Made by a program: the position numbers and the translations under genes. From NCBI GenBank assembly GCA_036785325.1, contig JAXIVH010000169.1, positions 186,001 to 250,000 of the forward strand: a stretch of DNA of 64,000 bases, read 5' to 3'. Shown in pieces: positions 32,210 to 44,339 of the stretch. The number at the start of each line of letters is the position of its first letter. Within the stretch, counting starts at the first letter, position 1. The notes beneath the pieces are model-generated. The model saw nothing but the letters and a program-made list of their open reading frames with translations. It made no database searches and had not been told where the DNA came from. Source of the DNA: Urophycis tenuis (Eukaryota > Chordata > Actinopteri > Gadiformes > Phycidae).

Positions 32210-34481
32210 ATGTCTTACTGTTGTGTGCCTGGGTGTAATTCCTACAAACGACGGGAAAAAGACAAATTACTTTCGTTCCACCGGTTCCCGACAGACACCA
32301 GACTGAGGAGAGAATGGATTACAAAAATTAGGAGAGACATCGGTACATTTTTCCAGGTAAGTGATCATTTTGTTATTGACGATAGGTAGCTAGTAGGCTA
32401 ACCCACTTTGTAACGTTATGCTACTTGTTAGATCAGCCGCAAACATGATGTCCTTTTATTTATGTATGGGAGGACAATGTGAACAGCCTCCATAAATGTC
32501 ACGTCTCAAGCAGTAGCCTAGCTTGTCTGTTGCAGACTTCAGGGAAAGCCCTGGTCACTGTAACTGCAGCTAACGGGCAGGCTGTTGTGTGTTGTTCGTG
32601 CAGATTACGTCCAACACAAAGATTTGCTCCAAACATTTCACTAAGGAGTGTTTTGTGCACCATGATGCTGGTAAAACGTGCCTGCTGCCAGGAAGTGTCC
32701 CTCAGCTGTTCGCTTGGACAAAAAGTTGTCATATAAGATCAACAAGAACTAGAGAGGGAGAGAGGTTAGTTAATTCAATTAGATTCACACGTCTCCTAAT
32801 GTCATGTTTAGCCAAGGTATACTGGTTGGTCTACATGTCACAAAGTGTTGATTCATAGTAGTTTTGCAAGAATTAATATTTTATTATTACATACACAGCT
32901 ATGATCCTGCTGGAGAGACGGGATATGCAAGTGTAGGCCTGGCTGGAGTTGACACTGAGTAAGACACTTATAAAGCATATTGCCATGTCCATCTTGCAAA
33001 ATATCACACAGCTAGGCCTACATGTAATCTTCATTAATGAAAATTCACTGCATCCGCATACATGGTATACTATACAGTGTGATACACATGCAATTGGAAC
33101 TGAACCTTTTTGATTTGTCATTTTTTCCTATAGTGCAGACCAAGCCGTTAAGCCAGCGCCCTACCCTGACCATGACTATGCTGAACCTTCTCAGTCACTG
33201 GAGGAGCAGCTAGAAGCAGCACGGCAGGAGATCTCCCGTCTTACGCAGGAGAACACCATCCTCAAGGCATCCCGTTTCAGCTTGAAGCATTTTCAAAATG
33301 ACTCGAAGATGCTGACTTTCTACACTGGATTTCGGGTGAATAATAATCAAACCTGCAAGTTTTTTCTACATTGTTGTTACTATAGTACTTTCTACATTAT
33401 TAGCAGTACTTTGAACACAAAAACTCATACAGTAATTTATTTTCCTTGTGCATTAACCGGAGTCAAATTTCTTGTTTGTTTACGCACACCTGGCCAATAA
33501 AGCTGATTCTGATTAACATTGTGCTGATCTGTATTGTACAGTAAAAATAAAAGGCGTTGATTTTCTATTTTCTGTTTTCTTCTATTCTATACTTTTTTAT
33601 AGGACTACGAGACACTGAGAGCATTGTTCTTGTCCCTCCAGCCAACTGCAGAGGGCATGCTTAGGTGGAATCAGGCACAGAAAATGGTCAAACAGGATAA
33701 GACTCCGCAGGAAATGGCCCGAGTGGGCTTTAGGGCAGAGAGCTTATGTTTATTTGATCAGTTTTTTCTTTTTCTGTGCCGCGTAAGAGAGGGAGCATTA
33801 GAAGAGTCACTGGCAGAGAGGTTTCATGTGTCCCAATCAACAGTTAGCAGAATCCTGATAACATGGGCAAATGACTTATTCTTTATGCTTGGTTCATTGC
33901 CCATATGGCTACACAGATCAGCGGTGAATGCAATTATGCCACAGTGTTTTAAGGACACATTTCCAAGAACAAGGGTCATTTTGGACTGCACAGAAATTTA
34001 CATTGAGAGAGCAAGTTCTAAGGTTATAAATTCTGAAACCTATTCTAACTACAAGGGGACAACAACTCTGAAGGGATTGATTGGTTTGTGTCCTTCTGGT
34101 GAGATAACATTTGTTAGCAGTCTGTATGAGGGATCGATCTCTGACAAGCAGATTACCAAAGAGTCAGGCATCTTGTCACTACTTGAGGAGGGGGATGAGG
34201 TAATGGCAGACAAGGGTTTCCTTATTGGAGATCTGTTGTCACCTATAAATGCTTCACTTGTTGTGCCACCATTTCTTGATCAGAGGAGACAGTTCACCAG
34301 GGAGGAAGTCACCACAACACAACAAATTGCCAGACTCAGAATACATGTGGAGAGGGCTATAGGGAGAATTAAGCAGCATCATGTGTTTGATGGAGTCCTT
34401 CCCCTTTCTCTGTTGGGGACTGTCAACCAACTATGGTTTGTTTGTGCCATGCTGACCAATTTTCAAGGACCACTCTTTTAG
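32210..34481 (+). CDS. THAP-domain DDE transposase (five exons)
   Basis: join(32210..32356, 32604..32764, 32899..32958, 33134..33335, 33603..34481): 1449 nt, 482 codons plus stop, every border GT-AG and every phase consistent. Residues 1-90 form a THAP zinc finger: C4/C9, W36, C57-x2-H60, and SVPQLF at 80-85 in place of AVPTIF. Residues ~145-175 form a coiled coil, followed by a KHFQNDSKMLTFYTGF segment. The helix-turn-helix is around 257-280 (LAERFHVSQSTVSRIL). The DDE_Tnp_4 nuclease has D318 (VILDCTE), D393 (MADKGF) and E440 (HVERAIGRIK). It should bind the inverted repeats and cut and paste the element in the nucleus. No lesion was found; it looks active or very recently so. Start chosen because MSYCCVPGC is the usual THAP opening. 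Confidence 0.9.
33470..33512 (+). mobile_element. LINE 3' tail scrap in transposase intron 4
   Basis: CACCTGGCCAATAAAGCTGA followed by TTCTGATT is the usual end of several fish LINEs. It lies within intron 4 and does not touch the splice borders. Confidence 0.5.
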
Positions 34482-34704
34482 CCATAGTTATGTCAGTCAT
34501 TCCTAACAGGAAATGAAATAAACTGAATAGATTCTAAAGCAACACAATGTAGTTCTTTTACTTGTAATGCCTTTAAACTTTGGCTTTAAATGTTGATGCT
34601 ACATTGGCTTACAACACGGACATCAATAAGGTGAATAGCCACATATGAAGAAATACATTTTTTAATTATAACGTGTATGTACATAACAATGGAGCTGTGG
34701 CCAC

Positions 34705-36804
34705 TTAATAGCCAAGAGTGGGCAAGAAATATTCAAAAAAGAACTGATCAAGTGTGGTTTTCATGTCTTTCCAAAACACTGCATCAAAGTGCACTCTCTC
34801 CAGATGGTAGTCCTCCTTGCACATTACAAAAAAGTCACACCATTTTGCTCCTGTAAGAGCCATCTGTCCCATAACTTGTCAGTAGTATTCGTGGCCATCC
34901 TTGAGGGAGAAGGTTCCATCCACTGTTCTCAGGTATGAGCAGTTTGCATAATACTCTTGATTTGGGCATTTTATTTCGAGGAGGCCATGGCAGGGATCCG
35001 AATTCAGGTCAGTGACTCTTCGGTCAGGTGTGCATCCTAGATGGGGTGCATTGATGTTAATTACAAACCCACAGGGGAAAATCTCATTACCTGTGATGTC
35101 AGAATATAATTTTGCAGCCACTGGCTCTAACTCAATTCCTCTTTTCATGACTTTGGTTTGGATCGTTTTCTTCTTTAACACAGAGACAAGAGACTCAAAA
35201 TCTGCTCGCCGGGAACAGATTCGTTTGAAATTTGAGGCGGTTAGCCGTTGAGATCGTACGTCGTGCCATAATTTGCTATAGTTTTGGAGCCTTGTTTCTT
35301 CCTCTAATTGTAGAGCTTGGTCAGAGGAAATTTTGAATGTGTCGTATATTTCAGATGAAACTTTGGGCAAAACGTAAGAGTAATCAGATGGCTGTGTGGG
35401 AAATTTAAAAGTGGGCAAATCGTTTGAGAGATCAGGGGTGGTTAGGGTCTGATATGTGAGGGGTGATCCAAATGGGAGATTCCCAAATTCAGTGGGGATG
35501 TATTTCACACCAGTGTTGTTCTCCAACAGTCTTAACATCTGGCAGTTGCTTTCAATTGCCTTTAAGTTGCCTAACAGTGAACTGGCAAATGATTCACAGG
35601 GTAGGGGTAAAGGGATGGGAGAGTACAACTTTGGGCCAATGCCATAATTCTTTTGTACTGAACTGTGATGACTGTAGGTCTTGTTGGATTTGACCTTGTT
35701 AATTTTTAAGAGAGTGACAGGTTTGGGCTGTAGGCCTAATTCTCGAGAAGGGATGTGCCAAGTTTGGGGTAAGGAGGTTTTACTTTTGGTGATGGGGACT
35801 GATTTGTATCCGAATTTGGAGTAATGAGCAAGAGTATACAGGAGGCCAATAAGGTGTGAGCAGTGCCCAAGACCTGCTTTACAGGCACAGCTGGTTTGCT
35901 GAATCTGCTGATCCGTACTGGACAATTCAACCTGAAAAAAAAGATAATATATTTAAAACTTGTGTATGACTTGATTTGTTTAAGTCTTTCTGCAAAGCCC
36001 GCTGATGCTCTGACCACACATTGTTCAGTTCGTTATGCTCATTTGACATAATTAGCCTACCTGTACCCTGTAAGCTTGCTCATTTTTACGCATACTGGGG
36101 TATGCCTTTGCCCTGACCATGACAGTATTGGCATTAGTCCTACCCTCCTCAGCCCTGACTGAAAGCAAAACATAACTTTCATTAGTGAACAACTTGCCTT
36201 TGTATTATTAATCTCCGTGAAAATAAGTCAATAAAATGAAAGGATAAAGAGGAAGATAAATTAAGCCACGACGTGGATTGCACCAAAACATGAACTATAG
36301 CCTGGTTTGTTTTGTAAGACAGCCTGATTGGCCAACATGGTAGCCTGATACAGTAATCAGAAGGTTCAGCCTACATCGCAAATCGTAACTCGGCCGTTTA
36401 AGGCGAACACTACGATCATATTTACCTAGCGCTCAAAATTCCAAAAAGCCAAAGTAAACGGCCTCACTGGCTACTAAAATACTGAAATAGGCAATAAAGG
36501 CTATTGCTTGCAGTTTTAAATGCAGGTCTGAGTCTTGTTCTGGACAGAAATGATAAACAAGGGCATACGATACGTTACAGGTTTATTGGTGCAGCACAGC
36601 TAGCCTACATAAAGTGGTAATTAGCAGTATCGTCTTACCTTCAACATTGTGGATATAACCTTCAATCCAGTAGCTGTATCCTTTTTTCTGTATTCTTTTA
36701 GGGATGCCGACCTGTTCATCTGCCCATGTATCAATTTTTTTGAATGTCAAGGCTGGTAGATTGGTTAGGTTTTTGGACCACCTTGCCATAATTGGGCTAA
36801 TCAC
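34705..36804 (-). pseudogene. SWIM/YqaJ nuclease gene with one in-frame TGA
   Basis: Exons 36804-36639, 36158-36061 and 35931-34705 total 1491 nt (497 codons) with matching phases. Exon 1 has WSKNLTNLPALTFKKIDTWA and YWIEGYIHNV. Exon 3 opens with a SWIM zinc finger (CACKAGLGHCSH), then a long linker, then the YqaJ nuclease (RSQRLTASNFKRI, GIELEPVAAKLY, CTPDRRV, GLLEIKCP: acidic residues plus ExK). The only defect is TGA at 34881-34879 (codon 439); 57 further codons (QVMGQMALTGAKWCDFF...) end at 34705. YqaJ enzymes are lambda-exonuclease-like; in ISL2EU the role is thought to be in transposition or end repair, unproven. The stop removes the last conserved helices and could be a CGA-to-TGA change. 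Confidence 0.85.
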
Positions 36805-36836
36805 AACCGTTATTTGTTTGGGCTTCCCCAGAGAAA

Positions 36837-36894
36837 TCCCACCCTGAGCATGACGTCATAGAAAGATGGCGGCCCTGTGAATATGGTGAATGGG
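36837..36894. repeat. ISL2EU right terminal inverted repeat
   Basis: Inverse of the left repeat with a single mismatch (position 45 of 58). Confidence 0.95.
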
Positions 36895-38398
36895 ACACAA
36901 TCACAAAAACATGACGTACCCTTAATGTAAAGTGTTGCTAAATCCAGGTCTTTGCTGTTTTACATGTGATCCCTGCACTAGGCTTGTGGATCTTTGCTGG
37001 GGCCCGTTGTGACGCCCAGTGGTGTTTGCCCCTGAGACCATGAAACTGCAGAAGGCCTTGCCCTACATCACCCTGCAGCCCCTCCTCCACGGCCCGGAGC
37101 CCCGCACAGCATCCCAGCAACCGTGGCAACACAGACAGTGCTAGGTGTGTGTTTCTGACAGTTGATGTTTTGAAGTGGGGAATTACTGAAATGAATTTGA
37201 TTTATTTTCCTGCCTTACCGCCAAATCTAGTGAGGTTAATTTGGTTATTTTGTGACAAGGCTTTAAATATCTTTGGCAATAAAAAGCCAGAAACTGAAGG
37301 TTTTATTATTATTATTATTATTATTTATTTTTTATTTATTTATTTTTTATTTTTTTTACATAAAGACTACATTAGTCCCCAAAGAACAAAACAAGAACAA
37401 AATAATGGTGTCATTTCTCATGCAGGACTACTGAGGCGTACCACCACACTCAATAAAGGCACAGCAGCACACACTCACACTTATTCAAGTGGGGCTTTTA
37501 ATCTGAAGCCGACACATGCTTGTCATCCCTGAGTACCGGCTGGCTGAACGTTGCTGCCAGGCCAGCAGGAAACAGCCCCATCGCGATGTCCCCGCGATGC
37601 CGTCTGGAGGAGCCGCTGGAGGTCCTGCTCACCACCAGCCGAGACACAGCCGGACAGGAAGGAGGAGGTGTGAGTGTGGTCCATTGGGGGGGCGGTTGAT
37701 GAGTGTGGTTACAGTTTACAAAGACCACCTCCGTATCGTCGTAGCTGATTGGTTACGTTTTGGGAGGGATGGGGAGGCTTCCATTCCATTCCAGCTTCCA
37801 TTTCTGAAATACGTACACACATATAGTACATACTGTACATACATACTGTACATACATACACTACATAAATACTGTACATACATACTGCACATGTACATAA
37901 ATACTGTCCATAAATACTGTACATACATACATAAATACATAAATACATACACATTGATTGGTATTCTGCAACTCCCTCTGGTTTGAACCAGAGCCATTTA
38001 GAGAGAGTTATGTCAACAGAACTTCAGAAGACGTAGTCTACAGAGAGTTCCAGGACGTGCTTGGTGGGCCATTTGCATCAGACTTGAACGCATTAACAGG
38101 GAGACAAGTGGCCCAGGGTGAGCTTATTGGTCCATTTGTATCTTATTTGAATGCATAAATACAGAGACAAAGAACTGATTTGATTTATATGATTTATATA
38201 CTTTATATGATTTATATACTGTATATTATACGTATTGAGCACACCAAAATGTTTATAAAAAAAAAATATATATATGCTTTTATTTGAGGATACAGCTAGT
38301 GTTATCTGTCTTTTGTACATGTTTTACATAACCTTGGTGGGTTGCTGTTTATTAACTATGAGTACTTTTACATTTACACTAACTTTTTCTGTGTACCA
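36895..38398. other. no gene; simple repeats
   Basis: No recognisable gene. Open text near 37540-37680 (MSPRCRLEEPLEVLLTTSRD) looks protein-like but has no family match that I know. It holds an (ATT)n/T-rich stretch at 37303-37357, a TACATACATACTG-type array at 37800-37955, and two imperfect ~43-bp copies at 38068-38112 and 38130-38172 (GGCCATTTGCATCAGACTTG versus GTCCATTTGTATCTTATTTG). Confidence 0.4.
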
Positions 38399-38778
38399 TC
38401 CATCCATCCATCCATTATCGAAACCGCTTATCCTCTACGAGGGTCGCGGGGGGGCTGGAGCCAATCCCAGCTGCAACGGGCGAGAGGCGGGGTACACCCT
38501 GGACAGTTCGCCAGCCTATCACAGGGCTAACATATATAGACGAACAACCATTCACACTCACACACCTATGGTCAATTTAGAGACACTAATTAACCTAATC
38601 CCCAACCTGCATGTTTTTGGTCTGTGGGAGGAAGCCGGAGTACCCGGAGAGAACCCACGCAAGCACGGGAAGGACATGCAAACTCCACACAGAAAGGTCC
38701 CGGGTCCCAGGTGGATTCGAACCCAGAACCCTCTTGCTGTGAGGCGACAGTGCTAACCACTGCACCACCGTGCCGCCC
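38399..38778 (-). mobile_element. tRNA-derived SINE, ~380 bp
   Basis: On the minus strand it starts GGGCGGCACGGTGGTGCAGT, with an A box (TGGTGCAGTGGTTAGC) and a B box (GGGTTCGAATCC). The body includes TGCATGTCCTTCCCGTGCTT and CCTCCCACAGACCAAAAACA and ends in (GGAT)n, written CATCCATC on plus. This is a very common fish repeat. Pol III promoter elements look preserved. Confidence 0.8.
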
Positions 38779-38847
38779 TGTGTACCAATAAATGCATAAA
38801 TGCAGTGGTGTCAGTATTCCCATGGAAACCAAGTTCTTAAGAGCTAA

Positions 38848-39600
38848 GGCGGGAGTAGCTCAGTGGGTCGAGGGAGTGGACCGAGTGGGTCGAGGGAGCG
38901 GCTCAGTGGGTCGAGGGAGTGGACCGAGTGGGTCGAGGGAGCGGCTCAGTGGGTCGAGGGAGTGGACCGAGTGGGTCGAGGGAGCGGCTCAGTGGGTCGA
39001 GGGAGCGGCTCAGTGGGTCGAGGGAGCGGACCGAGTGGGTCGAGGGAGCGGCTCAGTGGGTCGAGGGAGCGGCTCAGTGGGTCGAGGGAGCGGCTCAGTG
39101 GGTCGAGGGAGTGGACCGAGTGGGTCGAGGGAGCGGCTCAGTGGGTCGAGGGAGCGGCTCAGTGGGTCGAGGGAGCGGACCGAGTGGGTCGAGGGAGCGG
39201 CTCAGTGGGTCGAGGGAGCGGCTCAGTGGGTCGAGGGAGCGGACCGAGTGGGTCGAGGGAGCGGCTCAGTGGGTCGAGGGAGCGGCTCAGTGGGTCGAGG
39301 GAGCGGCTCAGTGGGTCGAGGGAGCGGACCGAGTGGGTCGAGGGAGCGGCTCAGTGGGTCGAGGGAGCGGCTCAGTGGGTCGAGGGAGCGGCTCAGTGGG
39401 TCGAGGGAGCGGCTCAGTGGGTCGAGGGAGCGGACCGAGTGGGTCGAGGGAGCGGCTCAGTGGGTCGAGGGAGCGGACCGAGTGGGTCGTCCACTGACCG
39501 TAGGGTCGGCAGGTCTCCTCCAACTGTCCACATGTCAAACCCCACAGTTGTACTGATTGTAAGTCGCTTTGGACCAAAGTTTCTGCTAAATGCCCCTTTA
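38848..39600 (+). mobile_element. tRNA-derived SINE with expanded A-box region
   Basis: The head GGGAGTAGCTCAGTGGGTCG (38850-38869) is a tRNA-like A box. The tail TTGTAAGTCGCTTTGGACCA followed by AAGTTTCTGCTAAATG (39558-39593) is the conserved 3' domain of many fish SINEs. Between them lies a 30-copy tandem array. The B box expected after CTGACCGTAGGGTCGGCAG is missing. Confidence 0.8.
38856..39489 (+). repeat. minisatellite, 30 copies of a 21/22-bp unit
   Basis: Units GGCTCAGTGGGTCGAGGGAG+C (21 bp) and GGACCGAGTGGGTCGAGGGA+GC (22 bp) alternate in blocks. I count 30 GTGGGTCG cores. Near-identity of units implies recent expansion or homogenisation. All three forward frames stay open, which is an artefact. 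Confidence 0.95.
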
Positions 39601-40686
39601 CCCTAAGTAATCTAAATAACTTAATGACTCATGTCATCTTTCAGACAGGAGAGAAGGAGACCAGCAGGTTTGATCGATTGAAAAGTTAGTAAATATATTG
39701 TGAATATGTGGAATTAAATCAATCTTTGTGGTTACAATTCTTGTGAACCCTGCACATATAAATACATACATTGGTACCTATTTTATATGCTTGAAAAAGG
39801 CAGAACTTGACTTGCATATACAACAATCCGCAATTAAAAAGTGTACATCAAATCACATTCAGACAGGACACATAATATATGTACAGTAATAGAATATGTT
39901 TAATATGGACTTCCATTTTGGCTTGTATCATATTTTTACATTCTATTATTTAAAAACTTTTAAACTTACCTTGTGTTTCCAATCACACTTTTCATTCAAC
40001 TTCCCTCTCCATTTGCTATCAATCCGTTACATAATATAGACAGGTAAAGGTCAACAGAATCACAAAGCCCCAAAGATACGTTTGTTTAAGGTTTAGAAGT
40101 CATGTCAATAGTGATATGTCACAAAAATAGCTATATTCTTTATTATTGTGTAGCCATAACTTTGTTATAATTTTTTATAATAGAAAATTGACATCTTGTT
40201 TCACTACCTCCATCCACCACTCTACAATCACACATTATGTTTTCCTAACATAGAAGCATTATTCAGTAATTCCACAAGGTTGGATAACATGGAATTTGGA
40301 GAACAAAATGTACAATTAATATGCTGTTTATTTTTTAAATGTTGCTAACTTAAGTTAGTCTCGCAAATGGTTCTTGGTTTTTGACAGACTCCCCTGTTTG
40401 GTAAAAATTTGTAATGAATTGATGATGCCAAATTATACACATATATAATTGATGAGTATTAATAGGTTAATATTGACACTACTATTACACATGCCCTCAC
40501 ACAATCCTGCCCTGTACGATGTGGGAAATAATTTTCCTATGAGTGTAATCAGTACATTCATCATAAAACAATATTAATGTAATAATTACATATGAAAGGG
40601 TATTCAGCCATTTATGCTCATCATATTTTGTATAATCTAAAAAAATATTCAGGGAAGCCCAAAGTACCATGGGAGAAACATAGTAA
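39601..40686. other. no gene seen
   Basis: AT-rich DNA with no supported exon or repeat family. Confidence 0.35.
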
Positions 40687-41390
40687 AGCCTAGTTTATAC
40701 TTCTGCGTAAAGTGCCGTACGTCGGTTACGGAGAGCCCTCTCCGTCGACGGAGAGCCTGACCGAGAGCCTCTCCGTCGTCTCCGTCGGCCTGAAATATTT
40801 TTTAAGTATCCGTCACTCCGTCAACGCACAACGGAGACCGCAAGGGCTGCGATTGGTCCTCTAAACACATCATTTACACATGAATGACTCACAATGAATC
40901 ACATTCTATCGCTATCGACTTCTATCACAACGTAAACACTGGCAGCGCCATTTATGTATATATGCTTTATACGCTATATATACACGCTATATATATATAC
41001 GCTACATATACTTTACTTTACTATATGGACGCATAAAGCTCCAAAATGCAAGCCGACCTACTTGAACTTGTGAAACTTAAAAGAGACGGTGGCAAATTGC
41101 ATTAAATTGTTGTAGGCCTACATAGTTTTTTTTTTTAGTTTGTGTACGGTTTTTACTTTTAAAAGCATTTCATTTATGATGTATCCCCTTTTCTATTTAA
41201 TAATTGATCCCCTCTTAACTATTTTTCCCTTTTGTACTTATTTACTTGCGTGAATGTCATGGCCAGTCTTGCGTAGCGACCCCTACTGGTCAAGCGGGAA
41301 ATTGCATTGCGTATCCGTCACCACGACGGAGAAGTATGAGGGCTCGAGGGGTGTCCGTAGTTACGCAGTCGGAGAAGTATAAACTAGTCT
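40687..41390. mobile_element. Harbinger-like non-autonomous element, 704 bp
   Basis: Inverted ends AGCCTAGTTTATACTTCTGC and (reverse complement of the right) AGACTAGTTTATACTTCTCC. Flanks are TAA (left) and TGA (right), close to the TWA duplication of PIF/Harbinger. The interior is rich in CTCCGTCGACGGAG-type hairpins. It is the same family, in inverse orientation, as 55438-58957. Confidence 0.8.
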
Positions 41391-41499
41391 TGAGGGGGTC
41401 TAGATTTCAAGGACACAGCTTCAATTAATAAGCAAACAAAAGGAGTGCGCCTCTTACAAAGAACTGTGACTAATGGACACATAATGGCCCACATTAATT

Positions 41500-43690
41500 T
41501 CTAGAGAATGTGAAACAGTCTTTCAATCTAGTGGTCTCTTTTCTTGTGTCGATATACGCATCTATCCAGCTCATATAATGCCCAGCCAATGCTTGGTGCA
41601 TTGCTGTTTCTTGGTGTTGTAGAGTGCTATGTCCTTTGCTGTGCAGGGTCCACCTAACAGAGGGCATCGAACGAGGTGCTCCATGGTCTGGGGTTCTGTG
41701 CAACAGTCACACGTGGTTGGTCCAGTAAGGTAACCCCACCTGCTTAGGGCTTCTCAGGAACGACCAACACCTGAGCGAAGTCGGTTCAGACACTCTATTT
41801 AGCCCAGTTGTTATCTCCTGGTGGGAGGGTTTCGGCAGGGGGGATGGGTGTGGTCGGGCTGTGTGGGTGGTTGGACAGATTTTCCTGCCACATGTTCAGG
41901 GGCTTCAGAAGGTGTTGTTTCTAGTGGAGCAGTGCTGGTCAGGAAACTTCTCTGTGATTTTGGTCGACTGGGGGCAGGTACATGGCCGTATAGGGGGTGC
42001 CTCTCATCTGTGGTCTGCTTGCGCCGCTCTACCCTGCTGGTCACCGCTCTCCTGATGTCTGGGGGGGCAATACCTGCCAGGATGTACAGGTCGTTGGTGT
42101 TAGTGGGCTTCAGGCACCCAGTGATGTATCTGCAGCTCTCGTTGAGAGCAGGGTCCACTTTTTTGCATGGGTGGATCTCTCCCATGCTGGGCAGGCATAT
42201 TCTGCTGTAGCGAAGCTGAGGGCTGTAGCACGCAGTGTCTTGGGAGATGAACCCCATGAGTGAGTTTGAGTTTGTGCAGGATGTTGTTGCGAGTATTCAC
42301 TTTAGCCTTTGTCTTCATGATGTGGGTTTTCAATGTGAGGCATCTGTCTAGTGTGACTCCGAGGTAGATGGGATGCTCAGAGTGTGACAGTGGGGTTCCA
42401 CACCAAGAGACTTTCAGTTGGCACTTAGCTTCCTTGTTCCTCAGGTGGAAAGCACACACTTGGGTTTTTGCTGGGTTGGCACGTAGGTGATTCTCTTCGT
42501 AGTAGTTTGTTAATTCTGAGAGGGCATCATTGAGCATTTCCTCGATACTGGTGAAGTCCGTATCTTGTACAGTGATGCACAGGTCATCAGCATAAGCAAA
42601 ACGACACGTGTTATCATCTCTGGGTTGGTCATTTGTGTAGATGTTGTAGTGAAGTGGGGCAAGCACGCTGCCTTGTGGAAGGCCATTTTTCTGGGTACGC
42701 CATTTGCTGCATTTTCCGGCTAATTCAACGTAGAATCTGCGGTTCTGGAGCATGGCTTCCATTAGCTCAGTTCGGTCAATCTCTTTTGTGATCTCCAGGA
42801 TCTTACATAGGAGTCTTCTGTGGTTGACTGTATCATAGGCGGCAGACAGGTCCACGAAGACAGCACCGGTGATCAGTCCTCTCTCGACTCTATCCTCAAT
42901 GTGTTGGGTGAGGTTGCCGAGTTGGCTAGTTGTTGATTTGCCTGGACGGAACCCTGTTTGTTCTGGGATGATCTTCTCGTCTATGGATGGAGCAATCCTG
43001 TTCAGTATTAGCCGCTCAAACAGCTTGTATGTGTGACATAGCAGTAAGATTGGCCAGAAACTTTTAGGATCAGACGGGTCGGTATGTGTGCCTTTATGCC
43101 AGATATTAGGAAGCTTATGTGTGGCCATATATATAGGTTGAGGAGCCATACCTTTGTTTGTTCTCCGAAATGCTTGATCTGTTCTGTACCGATGTTATCC
43201 AAACCAACTGCTTTCCCTGGTTTCAGACTATGTATTCCTGTTTCCAGTTCATTCATAGTGAATGGTTTTGTGAAGCTTGGGTCAGTGGGATAGTTCTTCC
43301 GGTCTAGTTTGGCTTTTTGTTGTTGTTTTCAAGGGCCTTTTCCATTTAGCAACAGCTGGTGGGCAACTTGTTCAGCAGTAGTGTTGCAATGTTCTTAGGT
43401 TATCTTCAGATAACCTCTGAGTTTGTCAATGAGGGCCCATGCTTTCTTGCTGTTCTTTGACCTGTCTGTTGTCTCTACCAAAGTGTTCCAGGTGTTTTGT
43501 CGCTCTTGGGAGATACTGATCATCAGCTGTTCTCCTGTTGTTATTGTTTCTTCAGAGAAGGGGTCAGATTCAAACATGGTGATGTAGTCGTTATAAAGTC
43601 CAGCGTTGTCAGGGGTTAAGCCGGGGATGTAGTTCATCCTGCATCCTTGGGGGATTTTCCTTCTGGCTGTTTTCTGGACTGCTTTGGTGA
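41500..43690 (-). mobile_element. decayed jockey-superfamily LINE (family C)
   Basis: A third LINE family on the minus strand. Linker text SKNSKKAWALIDKLRG lies near 43430 and MNELETGIHSLKPGKAVGLD near 43250. The RT is LLCHTYKLFERLILNRI, IPEQTGFRPGKSTTSQLGNL, VFVDLSAAYDTVNHRRLL, KNGLPQGSVLAPLHYNIYTN and FAYADDLCI. C-terminal parts reach to about 41560. Frame breaks near 42240, 43010 and 43390. Confidence 0.8.
42100..43149 (-). pseudogene. family C reverse transcriptase
   Basis: About 350 open codons with the full RT palm (VFVDLSAAYD first Asp, YADD second and third Asp), thumb IYLGVTLDRCLTLKTHI, and a C-terminus that shifts frame near 42240. Upstream RT motif 0-1 is in another frame. Inactive as a whole. 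Confidence 0.75.
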
Positions 43691-44129
43691 ACAGGCATTA
43701 ATGTTCTGGGAGTTGCTTGATGTGGCTAACCTTATGATCAGTACTCAAGTTGTAAAAAAAAATCAGGAGGGATGGTGTATTTTAATGTTTAGGAACAGAT
43801 CATTTGTGCTGATGACAGCGCATAAGGTGAGGAGACCAACGGTGTACCCATATTACTCTAAAACAAAATGCATGCTATGGATATTACGTGTCTGATACTC
43901 CTGTCATTAAGCTTGACCAAGTCCCCGGGCTGACACTGCTACTACTGCTCCTGCATAGTTAGGGTCAAATGCAAAGGACACATTTACCCACTGGATGGAA
44001 TTGCAACTTCATACTCATGATACCTATAAATTTGGGAATGAATCTATTACATTTTTAAACAAAACATCAATTTTAATTCAAGTGTCAGAACAAAGGAATG
44101 AAACAAATGTACCAAGCTTCACAAAACCA
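43691..44129. other. no gene seen
   Basis: Unassigned sequence between LINE remnants. Confidence 0.35.
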
Positions 44130-44212
44130 TTCACTGCATTTCGTTGCTCTGTACTTGTACATGGGCAATGACAATAAAGTTGAATCTATTCTAATCTAAT
44201 CTAATCATTTAC
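44130..44212 (+). mobile_element. LINE 3' tail
   Basis: CACTGCATTTCGTTGCTCTG then GCAATGACAATAAAGTTGAA and (TCTAA)n: the standard 3' end of a common fish LINE family. No coding is attached. Confidence 0.7.
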
Positions 44213-44339
44213 AAAATTTGAAAATAATACATATAATACCAATAATACAAATACATAGCGCTACCTGACATTTCTTAAATTTGAGGTGGCAAAACAAAAG
44301 GCCAATGGCTGCCTAACCCATTCCCCCCCTGACAGTATC

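Larger units (their letters stand above)
32070..36894. mobile_element. ISL2EU-type DNA transposon, 4.8 kb, near-intact
   Basis: Bounded by 58-bp inverted repeats with one mismatch. It carries two convergent multi-exon genes: a THAP-DDE transposase on plus and a SWIM/YqaJ nuclease on minus. This two-gene layout (transposase plus YqaJ-like nuclease) is the hallmark of ISL2EU elements in the PIF/Harbinger group. It interrupts the 5' flank of the Gypsy relic. No clear 2-3 bp target duplication can be read, because the left flank was altered by the MITE. Confidence 0.88.

Noticed and set aside
37154..37532. 127-codon frame with poly-Ile stretch
   Set aside because: Runs through an (ATT)n and T-rich tract; no homology.
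38856..39489. CRISPR array
   Set aside because: Units are contiguous with no unique spacers, and the sequence is from an animal genome.
38792..39606. Three long overlapping forward frames with GSGSVGRGSG-type repeats
   Set aside because: The 21/22-bp minisatellite has no stop codon in any forward frame; no start context or homology supports a protein.
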